Source of the DNA: Gemmatales bacterium
GTDB lineage: Bacteria; Planctomycetota; Planctomycetia; Gemmatales; HRBIN36
Reading direction: 5' to 3'
Length of the DNA: 64,000 nt
Assembly (NCBI GenBank): GCA_025060195.1
Contig: JANXCQ010000018.1
Span: 25,683 to 89,682 of the forward strand
The position numbers and the translations under genes were made by a program. Of this stretch, positions 8,340 through 17,342 are shown piece after piece. Positions within the stretch are counted from its first letter, which is position 1; every line of letters starts with the position of its first letter. A model generated the notes under the pieces. It was not told where the DNA came from, ran no database searches, and saw only the letters and a list, made by a program, of their open reading frames with translations.

Positions 8340-9527
8340 ATGACAGTGTCACACTGTTCTCTTGGGCGACCCAGGCCCCGAGGTTCTTTGTCGCTCGTGT
8401 GTTATCCTCAGTTGCCCAGTGACACATTTGTTACCCGATTTAGATGTCTTCTCAAACGCTGGTTCATGCGCTACCATCGTGATTTCCCTTGGCGTGGCAC
8501 ACGAGATCCGTATGCCATTTGGGTTAGCGAAATCATGTTGCAACAAACCCGCGCGACTACGGTAGTCCCCTATTACCAGCGATTTTTGAGGCGATTTCCC
8601 AACGTGCAGGCCTTAGCGCAGGCCCGTGTTGAAGAAGTCTTGCAACTGTGGCAAGGACTCGGCTACTATCGTCGTGCGCTGGCGCTGCACGAGGCGGCAC
8701 GGATTTTGTGGCGGGAATATGGCGGTCAATTTCCACGCCATCCCGACCTGCTGCAACGACTGCCTGGTATCGGCCGTTACACGGCTCACGCTGTGCTGTC
8801 GCAAGCGTTTGATTTGCCTTGGCCCGTGGTAGAGGCGAACTCCGCTCGAGTTTACGCACGTTTGTTCGCCTGTCCCGAGCCGCTTACTTCTTCCCGAGTG
8901 CAACGTTGGCTCTGGCAGGTGGCGAAGCGTTTGCTTCCATCACGCTGGCCAGGGTTATTCAACCAAGCCGTCATGGAGTTGGGCGCTACCGTCTGTCTGC
9001 CCCAGCAACCGCGCTGCGACCAGTGTCCCGTGGCAACTCGCTGCCAAGCGTATCGACAACGGCGAGTGGCCGACTACCCCGTGCCGACTTCGCCTCGCAT
9101 CATAAGGGAAGTTGCTGAAGTCGCAGTGCTCATTCATGACGGCAATCGCTGGCTGGCCTTGCAACGCGCCCCAGATGCCGATCGCTGGCCTTGTTTATGG
9201 GAATTTCCCCATGCTGAAATCGCTCCTCGCGAACCGCTCGTAGATGCGGCCCGCCGGATCGCCCAAGAACTGACATCCCTGTGCGTGGCGCCCTCTCATT
9301 GTTTGGGTCAGATTTGCTTCACCGTTACCCGCTTTCGCATTCACATGACCGCCTGGTGTGCGTCGGCTCAAGACCTTGAGGTTGCGCTTTCCCCGCTACA
9401 CCAGGCAGCACGTTGGCTACCGTTGCGGCAATTGCGGCGTTTCGCCTGGAGCACACCGCACCGCCGACTATTGACGCTGCTCGACAACTGGCCCGAGCCA
9501 CCTCGCTCACCCATCACCTCCACATAG
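8340..9527 (+). CDS. mutY: A/G-specific adenine glycosylase MutY, variant catalytic residue
   Basis: Removes adenine mispaired with 8-oxoguanine. Numbered from 8340 (395 residues): catalytic-helix Glu64 in VSEIMLQQT, helix-hairpin-helix LPGIGRYTAH (141-150), complete 4Fe-4S site C219-x6-C226-x2-C229-x5-C235, and a NUDIX-like C-terminal domain (about 255-390) that reads 8-oxoG. At the position of E. coli Asp138 (LDGNVKRVLAR), this protein has Glu165 (VEANSARVYAR). The start is uncertain: ATG 8340 has no good ribosome binding site, and TTG 8388, GTG 8397 and ATG 8466 are in frame. The last would cut the first helix, so it is least likely. A small AAAACGC/GCGTTTT hairpin lies at 8304-8321 between this gene and the FHA gene. 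Confidence 0.9.
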   Translation: MTVSHCSLGRPRPRGSLSLVCYPQLPSDTFVTRFRCLLKRWFMRYHRDFPWRGTRDPYAIWVSEIMLQQTRATTVVPYYQRFLRRFPNVQALAQARVEEVLQLWQGLGYYRRALALHEAARILWREYGGQFPRHPDLLQRLPGIGRYTAHAVLSQAFDLPWPVVEANSARVYARLFACPEPLTSSRVQRWLWQVAKRLLPSRWPGLFNQAVMELGATVCLPQQPRCDQCPVATRCQAYRQRRVADYPVPTSPRIIREVAEVAVLIHDGNRWLALQRAPDADRWPCLWEFPHAEIAPREPLVDAARRIAQELTSLCVAPSHCLGQICFTVTRFRIHMTAWCASAQDLEVALSPLHQAARWLPLRQLRRFAWSTPHRRLLTLLDNWPEPPRSPITST

Positions 9528-9672
9528 GTCTGCTAATCGAAAGATAACCTTCACCCTAGCTTAGACCTTCCGGTGCCAGAACGTTGCGGTATTATCGGCG
9601 ATCGAAGCTCGTACTTCCTAGGCTGAGCGTACGTCTTCGGGAGCACATCTCGGACGTCGAGAGCGTGCAAAC

Positions 9673-10998
9673 TCACGGCAGGTTGGCCGGTGTGGGCCAG
9701 AGTAAGATTGACGAGGCATTACGGCGGCTGCCTCCGTAGCAACCTGCGACCCAACGGCCGTCGGGCGCCACGGCCAGGCCAGTGACCTCGAGTTCTCCAA
9801 CATGGAACGTTGCTAATCGGCGCCCCGTGGGCAGTTCCCAGAGATAAACCTCGCTATGGAATTCCTCAACAGGCCGAGGCGGCGGCATCGGGGGTAACGG
9901 TTTCGGCCAGGCTTTCGGTCTTTTCGAGCGTTCGCCGCTGACGAACCGTTTCTGGTCGGGAAATACGGCCAAGGCCGAGACACTGCCATCGTGAGGCAGG
10001 GTGCGCACTAACTCTCCGTTGTCCGTCCAGATGTCCACCAAGCCTTCGTTCTCGGTTTGTTTCGGGTCCCACCACGCATAGCCGTTCGCGGCAATCCAAT
10101 AACTCTGCTCTCCGAGGCGTGCATGCTTCAGGTCGTTGACTATAGTGGCGTGGCCGACACGAGGGTTGGGTTTCTGTTCGTCGTAAACTTTCCAGGTCCG
10201 CAAAACCTTCCCTGTCAGCGGGTCGCGGAGTGTGATGCTCGGATGGTCGCCCGCGATGGCTAACGCCTTGCCGTCCGACGAGAACGCCAGACGCACCTGG
10301 TTGCGGTAATGTGCACCTAAGTCCCAGCGCGCGACGGGCTTGCCACTCGCCACGTCCCAAAGCTGAAGCCAGGAACCTGTATGTTCGGGTGCTTCAACAT
10401 TGCTTTTGTACTTGTATGAACTTACAGCGCCCGCAACCCACTTGCCGTCGGGGGAAAACGTCACCGCACGAACACTTTCCCACACCCCCGTCTTGTCGTC
10501 GAGTTTCAGCTCCAGGGCGCGAACGGGCTTGCCGTCTTCGGCACTGTGCAGGCTCACTTTGCCCGCTTGCCCCACGGCCAAGAGCTTACCGTCGGGAGAT
10601 AGGCTGAAATCAGTAAGGCCCGCTCCGCGGCATGCGTAATCCTCCCACCAAAGCAGCTTTCGCTGGGCCACGTCCCAACATTCCAACACGTAAACGCCGA
10701 AAACTGGGCGGATCCGCCGTTGCGCTGGGGCCAGCTGTGCCACGATGAGCGTGCTTGCCGCATAAAGACGCTTGCCATCCGGCGAAAAGGCCAAGCTCTT
10801 GTAATCCAGGATACCGTCTGAGCTACTCGGATTATTCTTGGCATCGGTTTCAGCGGCCGAATTGCGAAAGAATGCATGCGGCTTGAACACGGGCACGTCT
10901 CCAGCTTTTTGTTCGGCCCGGCTGTGTCTAAGTAAGCCAATCACTATCAACCCAGTACAGAGCCAAGCTGCTGCGAACCATCTTGTGAGTTGAGCCAT
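9673..10998 (-). CDS. Secreted WD40-repeat protein, copy 3 of tandem triplet
   Basis: 441 residues. A hydrophobic N-terminus (LTRWFAAAWLCTGLIVIGLL) is a signal peptide or anchor, and the rest is a WD40-type beta-propeller with repeated units ending in SPDGKxL or SPDGRW. The start at 10998 is chosen because AAGGAG lies 9 bases upstream; an ATG seven codons earlier overlaps that site. It is the last of three tandem paralogues on the minus strand and the most diverged: its end reads ILLWPTP rather than GTIRLWQTP. No enzymatic motif is seen; the propeller presumably binds protein partners in the periplasm. Confidence 0.85.
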   Translation of the reverse strand: MAQLTRWFAAAWLCTGLIVIGLLRHSRAEQKAGDVPVFKPHAFFRNSAAETDAKNNPSSSDGILDYKSLAFSPDGKRLYAASTLIVAQLAPAQRRIRPVFGVYVLECWDVAQRKLLWWEDYACRGAGLTDFSLSPDGKLLAVGQAGKVSLHSAEDGKPVRALELKLDDKTGVWESVRAVTFSPDGKWVAGAVSSYKYKSNVEAPEHTGSWLQLWDVASGKPVARWDLGAHYRNQVRLAFSSDGKALAIAGDHPSITLRDPLTGKVLRTWKVYDEQKPNPRVGHATIVNDLKHARLGEQSYWIAANGYAWWDPKQTENEGLVDIWTDNGELVRTLPHDGSVSALAVFPDQKRFVSGERSKRPKAWPKPLPPMPPPRPVEEFHSEVYLWELPTGRRLATFHVGELEVTGLAVAPDGRWVAGCYGGSRRNASSILLWPTPANLP

Positions 10999-11064
10999 GA
11001 TGTGTTTCTCCTTGTGCATTCAGGAGCGATTTTGTCGGGCTGTAATGAGTGGTGATGGTTAACG

Positions 11065-12291
11065 TTACTTGGCAGCTTGGGCAGGCGTCTGCCAGAGCCG
11101 AATGGTGCCATCATTGCTGCACGAGGCGAGCCAACGACCATCGGGGCTAATCGCGACATCGGTGATGCCGCGTTTGTGGCCCTCTAAAACGGCCAAATGC
11201 CTCCCGGTCTCGGTCTCCCGCACATGCACGGCGCTCGGCCAATGGAAGTAATCGAGGATGGGTCGGAATGGCACCGGTTCCCCCGGTGCAACGGGACGTT
11301 GGCGCCACGATATATTGCATTCCCCATGAGCAAACCAGCGACCATCGGGACTGACTGCCACGGCGAGCACTGCCCCGCCTGCTTTCCGTGAGTAGAGTAA
11401 TCGTCCCTGCTCATCACGTACTTCGACGTGACCCTCACTCGCGCCGTCGAAAAACCTCCCGTGCATACTGTCGCCGTGTGCACTTACCCAATAAGTTTTG
11501 TCGCCGCAGCGGGCTATCTCCAAGTCGTACACATAGCGCGTGGTTGACTTTTCGTCCTTGAGGTCGCGCACCTCCCAGGCGCTAAGCAGCCTTGCTTGCT
11601 GCCAGTCGTAAAAGGCCACGCGGTGATAGTTGCCTGTTATCGCCAGCACGTTACCGCTCTCCAAGAACCGCATGGTCAAAATCTGATTGCAACCCACGTC
11701 GAAAGCCTGCCAAGCCTTGAGGGTTTTTCCGCTGGCAAAGTCCCAAACGTGGATTTTCTGTCCCCAATAAGATCCCGCTAATGCACGTCCATCGGGCGAA
11801 AACGCCAAGGCCTTAACGACGCGGTCGGTAACCCCGTCAGGCATGTCGGGTAACAATTCTCGAACCGGTTTGCCATTAGCCGTGTCAAAGACGACCACGC
11901 GGTCGCTCAGTCCCAGGGCCAAGTGTTTGTTATCGGGCGATAGTACGAGGATGCGTGTCGGCAGAGAGACGAGCCTCTCCGTTACATCGGCCAACCAAAC
12001 CAATTGGGCTCCGTCTTCGGTGCGTTCCCAACATTCCAGTTGGCCCAAAGGCACAGGTGGGGGTGGCGTATTTGCATATTCCCATCGAGCCACGGCATAC
12101 AAACGCTTGCCATCTGCCGACATGGCCAAATTGATGTAATGTTTGTCGCAACCTTCGCGTCGTGCTTCGAGCGTGGCCAGGGCCCTAAGTTTTACTGGCT
12201 TTTCCGGCACGTCACCTTGTTGCGCCACCGCTAGGACCGCGAAGAGGAGCGCACTTCCGAACACGAGAGCCACCTGGTGCCGCGTAAGCAT
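11065..12291 (-). CDS. Secreted WD40-repeat protein, copy 2 of tandem triplet
   Basis: 408 residues. Signal peptide MLTRHQVALVFGSALLFAVLAVAQ, then WD40-type repeats. The last repeat, ITDVAISPDGRWLASCSNDG with TIRLWQTP, is nearly identical to that of the gene upstream, which shows recent duplication. GGGGGAT lies about 6 bases before the ATG. Lies 66 bases from the next paralogue and probably shares its transcript. Members of such families vary greatly in the central blades, which suggests different binding partners; function unknown. Confidence 0.87.
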   Translation of the reverse strand: MLTRHQVALVFGSALLFAVLAVAQQGDVPEKPVKLRALATLEARREGCDKHYINLAMSADGKRLYAVARWEYANTPPPPVPLGQLECWERTEDGAQLVWLADVTERLVSLPTRILVLSPDNKHLALGLSDRVVVFDTANGKPVRELLPDMPDGVTDRVVKALAFSPDGRALAGSYWGQKIHVWDFASGKTLKAWQAFDVGCNQILTMRFLESGNVLAITGNYHRVAFYDWQQARLLSAWEVRDLKDEKSTTRYVYDLEIARCGDKTYWVSAHGDSMHGRFFDGASEGHVEVRDEQGRLLYSRKAGGAVLAVAVSPDGRWFAHGECNISWRQRPVAPGEPVPFRPILDYFHWPSAVHVRETETGRHLAVLEGHKRGITDVAISPDGRWLASCSNDGTIRLWQTPAQAAK

Positions 12292-12413
12292 AAGTCTATC
12301 CCCCTGTGATGATCGTCATTGCGCAGCCAAAGCTGAGTGTCCGCATCGGCCATGAATTGTCGAAAGTGTTCGCTATGTCCTGAATATGGTCGGGGCCTGC
12401 GGCCCCATCGCGC

Positions 12414-13679
12414 TCATGGGTTTCGGCTTAGTTGCTCAGGTATTTGCCACAGCCGAATCGTGCCATCTTCACTGCAGGAGGCCAGCCAACGACCATCGGG
12501 GCTAATTACAACGTCGGTGATACCTTTCTGATGGCCTTCCAGCACAGCCAGATGCTTTCCCGTTTCTGTGTCCCAAAGATAAATCGCGCTCGGTTTGGAA
12601 ATCTTCTCCATACGCAGTGCCAGTCCTGGGCCACGGCCGACAACCCAATTACAAACATCCTCGGCCGCGGCAAACCAGCGACCGTTTGGACTCACAGCCA
12701 GGGCTACCGCTGCCCCGCGCGTAGCACGTGAATAAACGACCTTACCGTGTTCATCGCGCACAGTGATGGCTCCCACGCTATCGCCTGGCTGGAGGCCGTC
12801 TCCTAAAGTTCCGTGGGCTGCGATGCAATACGTTTTGTGTTTGATATGCGCTAACGCCAGGTCATACACGCAGGGCGTGCGACCCAGCAATTCGTTATCC
12901 AAGGCCCAAGTGCGAAGCTGATTCGTTTTCGGTTGCCAAATAATGATAGGCTGGTAGCTACCGCCCAAAATCAAACGGTCTCCCTCGCGAGGAAATGCGC
13001 AACAAACAAGTGAACTACGCTGCGAGTCGTCCTGGTTCGCTCCGGCAACCTGCCAGAGGTACGCCTTTTCGCCAGCCTGAACCTTCCAAATATGTACCAC
13101 ATGACCGCTCGTCCCACCACTTGGGTATAGTCCTGCCAGGAATTGGCCATCAGGAGAAAATTTCAAGCCTCTGACCAGCCGAGCAAACGGTGGTGGTTCT
13201 GTCTTGAGCTGCCGCACAGCCTTCCCGCTGGTCGCTTCCAACAATCGCACCTCCTCGATGCCGCCCAGGGCTAGATGCTTACCATCGGGAGAACAAGCCA
13301 ATTGTCCCGCGGTTAGCCGGGTGTCCAAACTTTGTTGCCAGAGCCGCTTGGCTTTTCCATCTGCAATGTGCCAACATTCCAGCACGGCTGGTGGCCCTAA
13401 CGCCACCGACCGCTCGATGATCAGTCCATCGGGCGTCTTTATCCTCTCCACGCGGAATTTCCGCAGGAGGTTCGCCCCCGCATAGAGCCATTGGCCGTCA
13501 GGCGACAACGCTAAGTCCACGTACATCTGCGCCTCAACATCAGGATGAGGCTGATGCAATACTGCTTTAGGCTGAAGCCGCACCACCTGCTCCTCTGCCT
13601 GGCCCCCGCTGGTTACGCACCAAGTGAGCAATATTCCAGCATTCATCATCAACATCCAAGCTGCGACACGGGTTCGCAT
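12414..13679 (-). CDS. Secreted WD40-repeat protein, copy 1 of tandem triplet
   Basis: 421 residues. Signal peptide within residues 1-28 (ending near GGQAEEQ), then a WD40-type propeller with units such as LALSPDGQWLYAGANL, LACSPDGKHLALGG and LKFSPDGQFLAGLY, closing with ITDVVISPDGRWLASCSEDG and TIRLWQIPEQL. AGGAGG lies 6 bases before the ATG, the best ribosome binding site of the three, so this is probably the first gene of the operon. The gap to copy 2 is 122 bases. Function unknown. Confidence 0.88.
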   Translation of the reverse strand: MRTRVAAWMLMMNAGILLTWCVTSGGQAEEQVVRLQPKAVLHQPHPDVEAQMYVDLALSPDGQWLYAGANLLRKFRVERIKTPDGLIIERSVALGPPAVLECWHIADGKAKRLWQQSLDTRLTAGQLACSPDGKHLALGGIEEVRLLEATSGKAVRQLKTEPPPFARLVRGLKFSPDGQFLAGLYPSGGTSGHVVHIWKVQAGEKAYLWQVAGANQDDSQRSSLVCCAFPREGDRLILGGSYQPIIIWQPKTNQLRTWALDNELLGRTPCVYDLALAHIKHKTYCIAAHGTLGDGLQPGDSVGAITVRDEHGKVVYSRATRGAAVALAVSPNGRWFAAAEDVCNWVVGRGPGLALRMEKISKPSAIYLWDTETGKHLAVLEGHQKGITDVVISPDGRWLASCSEDGTIRLWQIPEQLSRNP

Positions 13680-13938
13680 TAGTTTCCTCCTACGTTATCA
13701 GGTCAGGGATACATCTAAGGCGGTCAGAGATATGACGCACGGGCCGTCCGCAAAGTTTGCCCCGAACTTACATGTTCTCCGATATACCCTAAGACATCAG
13801 CCGCTTGGCAGGCTTTATCGGCTTCCTTCGAAATCAAAAAGCTAACTGGGCCAAGAACAAACTGATGCTGACCGTTCCAATCGCTAAAAGGCACTCCAGC
13901 CATTTATTTGAAATAGCCGATACAGATTGACAGGATCT

Positions 13939-15513
13939 ATGAGTTGGGCGAGGCTACAAAAGGCGGCCCCGAAAAGCAGCTCCATGAGCCCTCGCTGTGC
14001 CTTAGCGACCATCGGGTGCGCAGGGCTGACGCTCCTGGTGTTGGCTGGTTGCCAAAGTCGGGGGTGGTACACCGAAGCGGACACGTTGTGGTGGCGGGTT
14101 CGCGGCGCCGCTCCGCCTCATCACGAAACCGGATTTCGCAACCAGGTACTTGCTCGCACGCCAGCTCACCAAGCGTCCGAAAACAATGAGACGCCGGCTT
14201 TGCAACCGCCAGCGGAACAGACCAAGCCAAAATTGACTGACGTAATACCCAACGCACAACCCTTAGACAAACCTCGCCCTCTTTCCGATCAGCAATCTCC
14301 TGACCCCAAGCAACCGCTTGACTTGGACGGCCTGATTGCGCTGGCCCTGGAAACCCATCCTACTTTAGTAGCCGCCCGCTGGGACGTTGAAGCCGCTCGT
14401 GGCCGCATGATTCAAGCTGGCTTGTATCCCAACCCGGAAATCAGTTACGAAGCCCAGAACGTAGGCGAGCGTGGTCCCGCGGGCAACGGTGGGCTTCACG
14501 GTTTCGGGATTGAACAGGAGTTCATAACGGGGGGTAAACTGCGGCTTGCCCAGCAGGTCGCGCAATACGACTTATCGGCCACCGATTGGCAACTCGTCGC
14601 CCGCCGCTATGACGTACTTACCCGCATTCGCCTCGCCTGGGTCGAATACGCTTTCGCCCAGGAGCAGGTGCGGATTCTGGAACAATTTGTCCGTTTAGTC
14701 GGCGAAGAGGAAACGGGTCTGGTCCCGCTAGCACGGCGGCTGGAAAAGGTCGCCGGCTTGCGTTGGGAACTGCTCCGTGCCGAAATCGAACTGCAGAATG
14801 CCCGCGCCCAGTTAGCCGCAGCCAAACGTCAAGCGGAAGCGGCACGACTGGCCCTTTTGGCCACGGCCAATCTGCCACCTAATACTCCCATAGTACCCAA
14901 CCCCGCACTCCCACGCGAAGTCCCGACGTATCGCTATGACACGACAATCACCACCATCTTGCAGCGCTCTGCCGAACTACGCCAAGCTGAACTGGCGGTG
15001 CTTCGCGCTCAGCAAGAGTGGCAACGCGTCGCAGTTCAGAACATTCCCAACTTTCGTGTCCGCGCTCTGCCCCTTTATTCCGCCTCGGAAGACAACGCTC
15101 AATTTCAGATCGAAGTCCGCATCCCCATCCCCGTATTCGACAGGCAGCAAGGGAACTTACTCGCTGCCCAAGCCGAACTAGCCCGCAACGCACGCCTGGT
15201 GGACAGCACGCGCCTCGAGCTCACCCGCCGACTCGCCGAGGCCTATGGTCGCTATGCCGCCGCCCAACAACAAGCTCAAACCTTCTTTCAAGACATTCTC
15301 CCCCGCGCCTCGGAATCGCTCAAAGTTATGCGCCTAGCCTTCCAACTGGCCAAAGCAGAGGAACTGCGCTCGGCCTTTCTCGGTCTACTGGAGGCTTACC
15401 GCGCCTGGCTCGAGGCACAACTCGGCTACTTGCAAGTCCGCCGGAACCTTTGGTCAGCCGTGTTCGAAATTGCTGGCCTGGCCCAACAAGATATCGTAGA
15501 GTCCATCCCCTGA
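13939..15513 (+). CDS. Outer-membrane efflux lipoprotein, TolC/OMF family
   Basis: About 524 residues. The N-terminus carries a lipoprotein signal (TIGCAGLTLLVLAGCQ, lipobox LAGC). Then a Pro-rich linker and a TolC-type channel built of two long helical repeats: LDLDGLIALALETHPTLVAAR, NPEISYEAQNVGERG and IEVRIPIPVFDRQQGNLLAAQAELA are typical CusC/CzcC-type stretches. It should form the outer-membrane exit duct of a tripartite pump. No RND transporter or periplasmic adaptor lies nearby, so it is an orphan here. The start is unsettled: TTG 13927, ATG 13939 (AGGA just upstream) and ATG 13984 are in frame; all keep the signal. Confidence 0.9.
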   Translation: MSWARLQKAAPKSSSMSPRCALATIGCAGLTLLVLAGCQSRGWYTEADTLWWRVRGAAPPHHETGFRNQVLARTPAHQASENNETPALQPPAEQTKPKLTDVIPNAQPLDKPRPLSDQQSPDPKQPLDLDGLIALALETHPTLVAARWDVEAARGRMIQAGLYPNPEISYEAQNVGERGPAGNGGLHGFGIEQEFITGGKLRLAQQVAQYDLSATDWQLVARRYDVLTRIRLAWVEYAFAQEQVRILEQFVRLVGEEETGLVPLARRLEKVAGLRWELLRAEIELQNARAQLAAAKRQAEAARLALLATANLPPNTPIVPNPALPREVPTYRYDTTITTILQRSAELRQAELAVLRAQQEWQRVAVQNIPNFRVRALPLYSASEDNAQFQIEVRIPIPVFDRQQGNLLAAQAELARNARLVDSTRLELTRRLAEAYGRYAAAQQQAQTFFQDILPRASESLKVMRLAFQLAKAEELRSAFLGLLEAYRAWLEAQLGYLQVRRNLWSAVFEIAGLAQQDIVESIP

Positions 15514-16024
15514 AAATTCGGCCCCGCATGATATGATAGAAGTGTCAAAAGTCGTTGTTCCTAAGTTTCCCGACCCAGAAATCCGGGCAGTCTCAAAGTG
15601 ATCGAAAAGTCGCCGCCTGCCAGCTAATGAGTAGGCATGGCCCAGGTCGCTTCAGCGGTTCAGTGAACCCGAATAGTATCTCCGGCACCCTTCCGATGCG
15701 ACCAAATCGCTCAGAAATTTGAGTAATTAGTAATTTAGCTAATCTTCCCTCGCTAGCAACTAACTACCTGCCGAGTTAATTTGCGTAATCAGCGGTTTAG
15801 GGTACTCATACCATTCCCGTCAGCAACCATGTGCAACCGTCGGCATACTGATCTGCACCTATCGTCGCGACCGTTACCCCAATACTTACCAACCCGTCCC
15901 TATCCGCGTAGCCTGCGGCTTCCTGCCCACTGCAATGCCTCGCCACCATCGCACAAATAAGTTACATATGCTAACCATAACTGATGCAGGCTAAGCTGAC
16001 CTACCTCCCTGAGGCAACACATTC
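15514..16024. other. Intergenic region without a supported gene
   Basis: This 511-base gap lies between two plus-strand genes. It is AT-rich in its middle (around 15720-15800, with TAATTAGTAATTTAGCTAAT-like sequence) and shows no terminator with a T tract, no tRNA and no convincing reading frame. One TTCCTAAG octamer lies at 15558-15565. Confidence 0.5.
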
Positions 16025-17152
16025 ATGCTCACCATAACCGCAAACCTGCTCGCGGCCACGGACGGCAATTGGGCAACCTACCGATGGGGATTTTTGCTTC
16101 TTGTACCCATACTGGTGCTTCTCAATGCCTTCTTCGTCGCCGCCGAGTTCGCGCTGGTGATGGTGCGCCGCACCCAAGTTGAAGAGATGCTCCACAAGGG
16201 CGTCCGCTGGGCCGGGGCACTCCACTGGCTCAAAGGACGCCTGGATCACGCTATCGCCGCCACGCAACTCGGCATCACCATGACCAGCATCGGCCTAGGC
16301 TGGGTCGGCGAACCCGCGGTGGCCCAATTGTTGCAACCGTTGTTGCAATCCGTTTCGCCTGAAATGCGTTGGCCCGCAGTCCGCGCCACCTCGACGGCAC
16401 TGGCATTCGCATTGGTTACGTTCCTCCACGTGGCCTTTGGTGAACTGGCACCGAAAGCAGTCGCTTTACAACGCCCTGCCCGCGTAGCCTTGTGGGTCGC
16501 CTGGCCCATGTGGTTCTTCGCCCGCATGACGCGGCCGATTGTCTGGTTTATGAACGGTATCGGCAACTTGGCCGTACGCGCGTTGGGCCTGCATCGGATT
16601 TCCGACCGCGACATGGTACACTCCGTCGAAGAATTAGCTATGATCGTCGAAGAAATCGAGGAAGCAGGCCTGTTAACGCCTGAGCAAGCCGACTACGTGC
16701 AAAACGTTTTCCGCCTGCGCAGTAAGAAAGTGTGCGATTGCATGGTACCCCGCGACCGCATGGTTGCCTTAGAACTGCATACACCTCCCGACAAAATCCT
16801 CGAAATCTGCCGCACCTCCGCCCACACGCGCATGCCCGTGTACGAAGGCGACGTGAACAACATCATTGGCATCGTCAACACCAAAGACCTCTTCTACCTC
16901 TTCAGTCTCAAAGGCGTGGTCATTTTGCAAGATGCCCTTTATCCGCCGATCTTTCTCAAACCGGAACAGCCCATTGCCGATGCACTGCGTTTGTTCAAGC
17001 GAGCCAAGCGTCCCATGGCCGTAGTCCGCGATGACACAGGCCAGGTGCTTGGCCTCATCACCCTGGAGGACATTCTCGAGGAAATCGTAGGTGACATCGA
17101 AGATGAACACGACCGCCCTATTCCCCGACGCTTCCTCCGCCGCCGCGCTTAG
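16025..17152 (+). CDS. CNNM-domain/CBS-pair membrane protein (hemolysin/TlyC-like family)
   Basis: 375 residues. The N-terminal CNNM (DUF21) domain holds about three to four transmembrane helices (about 20-45, 75-95, 110-140, 150-170) and the family stretches FVAAEFALVMVRRTQ and FGELAPKAVALQRP. A CBS pair follows (about 235-360: VPRDRMVALELHTPP, TRMPVYEGDVNNIIGIVNTKDL, PMAVVRDDTGQVLGLITLEDILEEIVGDI). Family members are implicated in Mg2+ or Na+ transport at the inner membrane. The usual C-terminal CorC_HlyC domain (about 80 residues) is missing: the protein stops just after the CBS pair with RRFLRRRA. GAGG lies about 10 bases before the ATG. Confidence 0.9.
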   Translation: MLTITANLLAATDGNWATYRWGFLLLVPILVLLNAFFVAAEFALVMVRRTQVEEMLHKGVRWAGALHWLKGRLDHAIAATQLGITMTSIGLGWVGEPAVAQLLQPLLQSVSPEMRWPAVRATSTALAFALVTFLHVAFGELAPKAVALQRPARVALWVAWPMWFFARMTRPIVWFMNGIGNLAVRALGLHRISDRDMVHSVEELAMIVEEIEEAGLLTPEQADYVQNVFRLRSKKVCDCMVPRDRMVALELHTPPDKILEICRTSAHTRMPVYEGDVNNIIGIVNTKDLFYLFSLKGVVILQDALYPPIFLKPEQPIADALRLFKRAKRPMAVVRDDTGQVLGLITLEDILEEIVGDIEDEHDRPIPRRFLRRRA

Positions 17153-17342
17153 TCGCACTCATGCGCCAACTTCCCTTCACCCTATTTGCCAGACCGCCGA
17201 CGTTAGTAAGTTGATTTCTTTCCTTTCTTGGACTCTGGCCATGCCCCTCTCGCTTACTATTGAGTAATTGCTCATAGCTCAAGGGAGACGCCAAATACCT
17301 TTCTTACGCAGCTGTATAACGACCACTATTTCTAAGTCTGAC

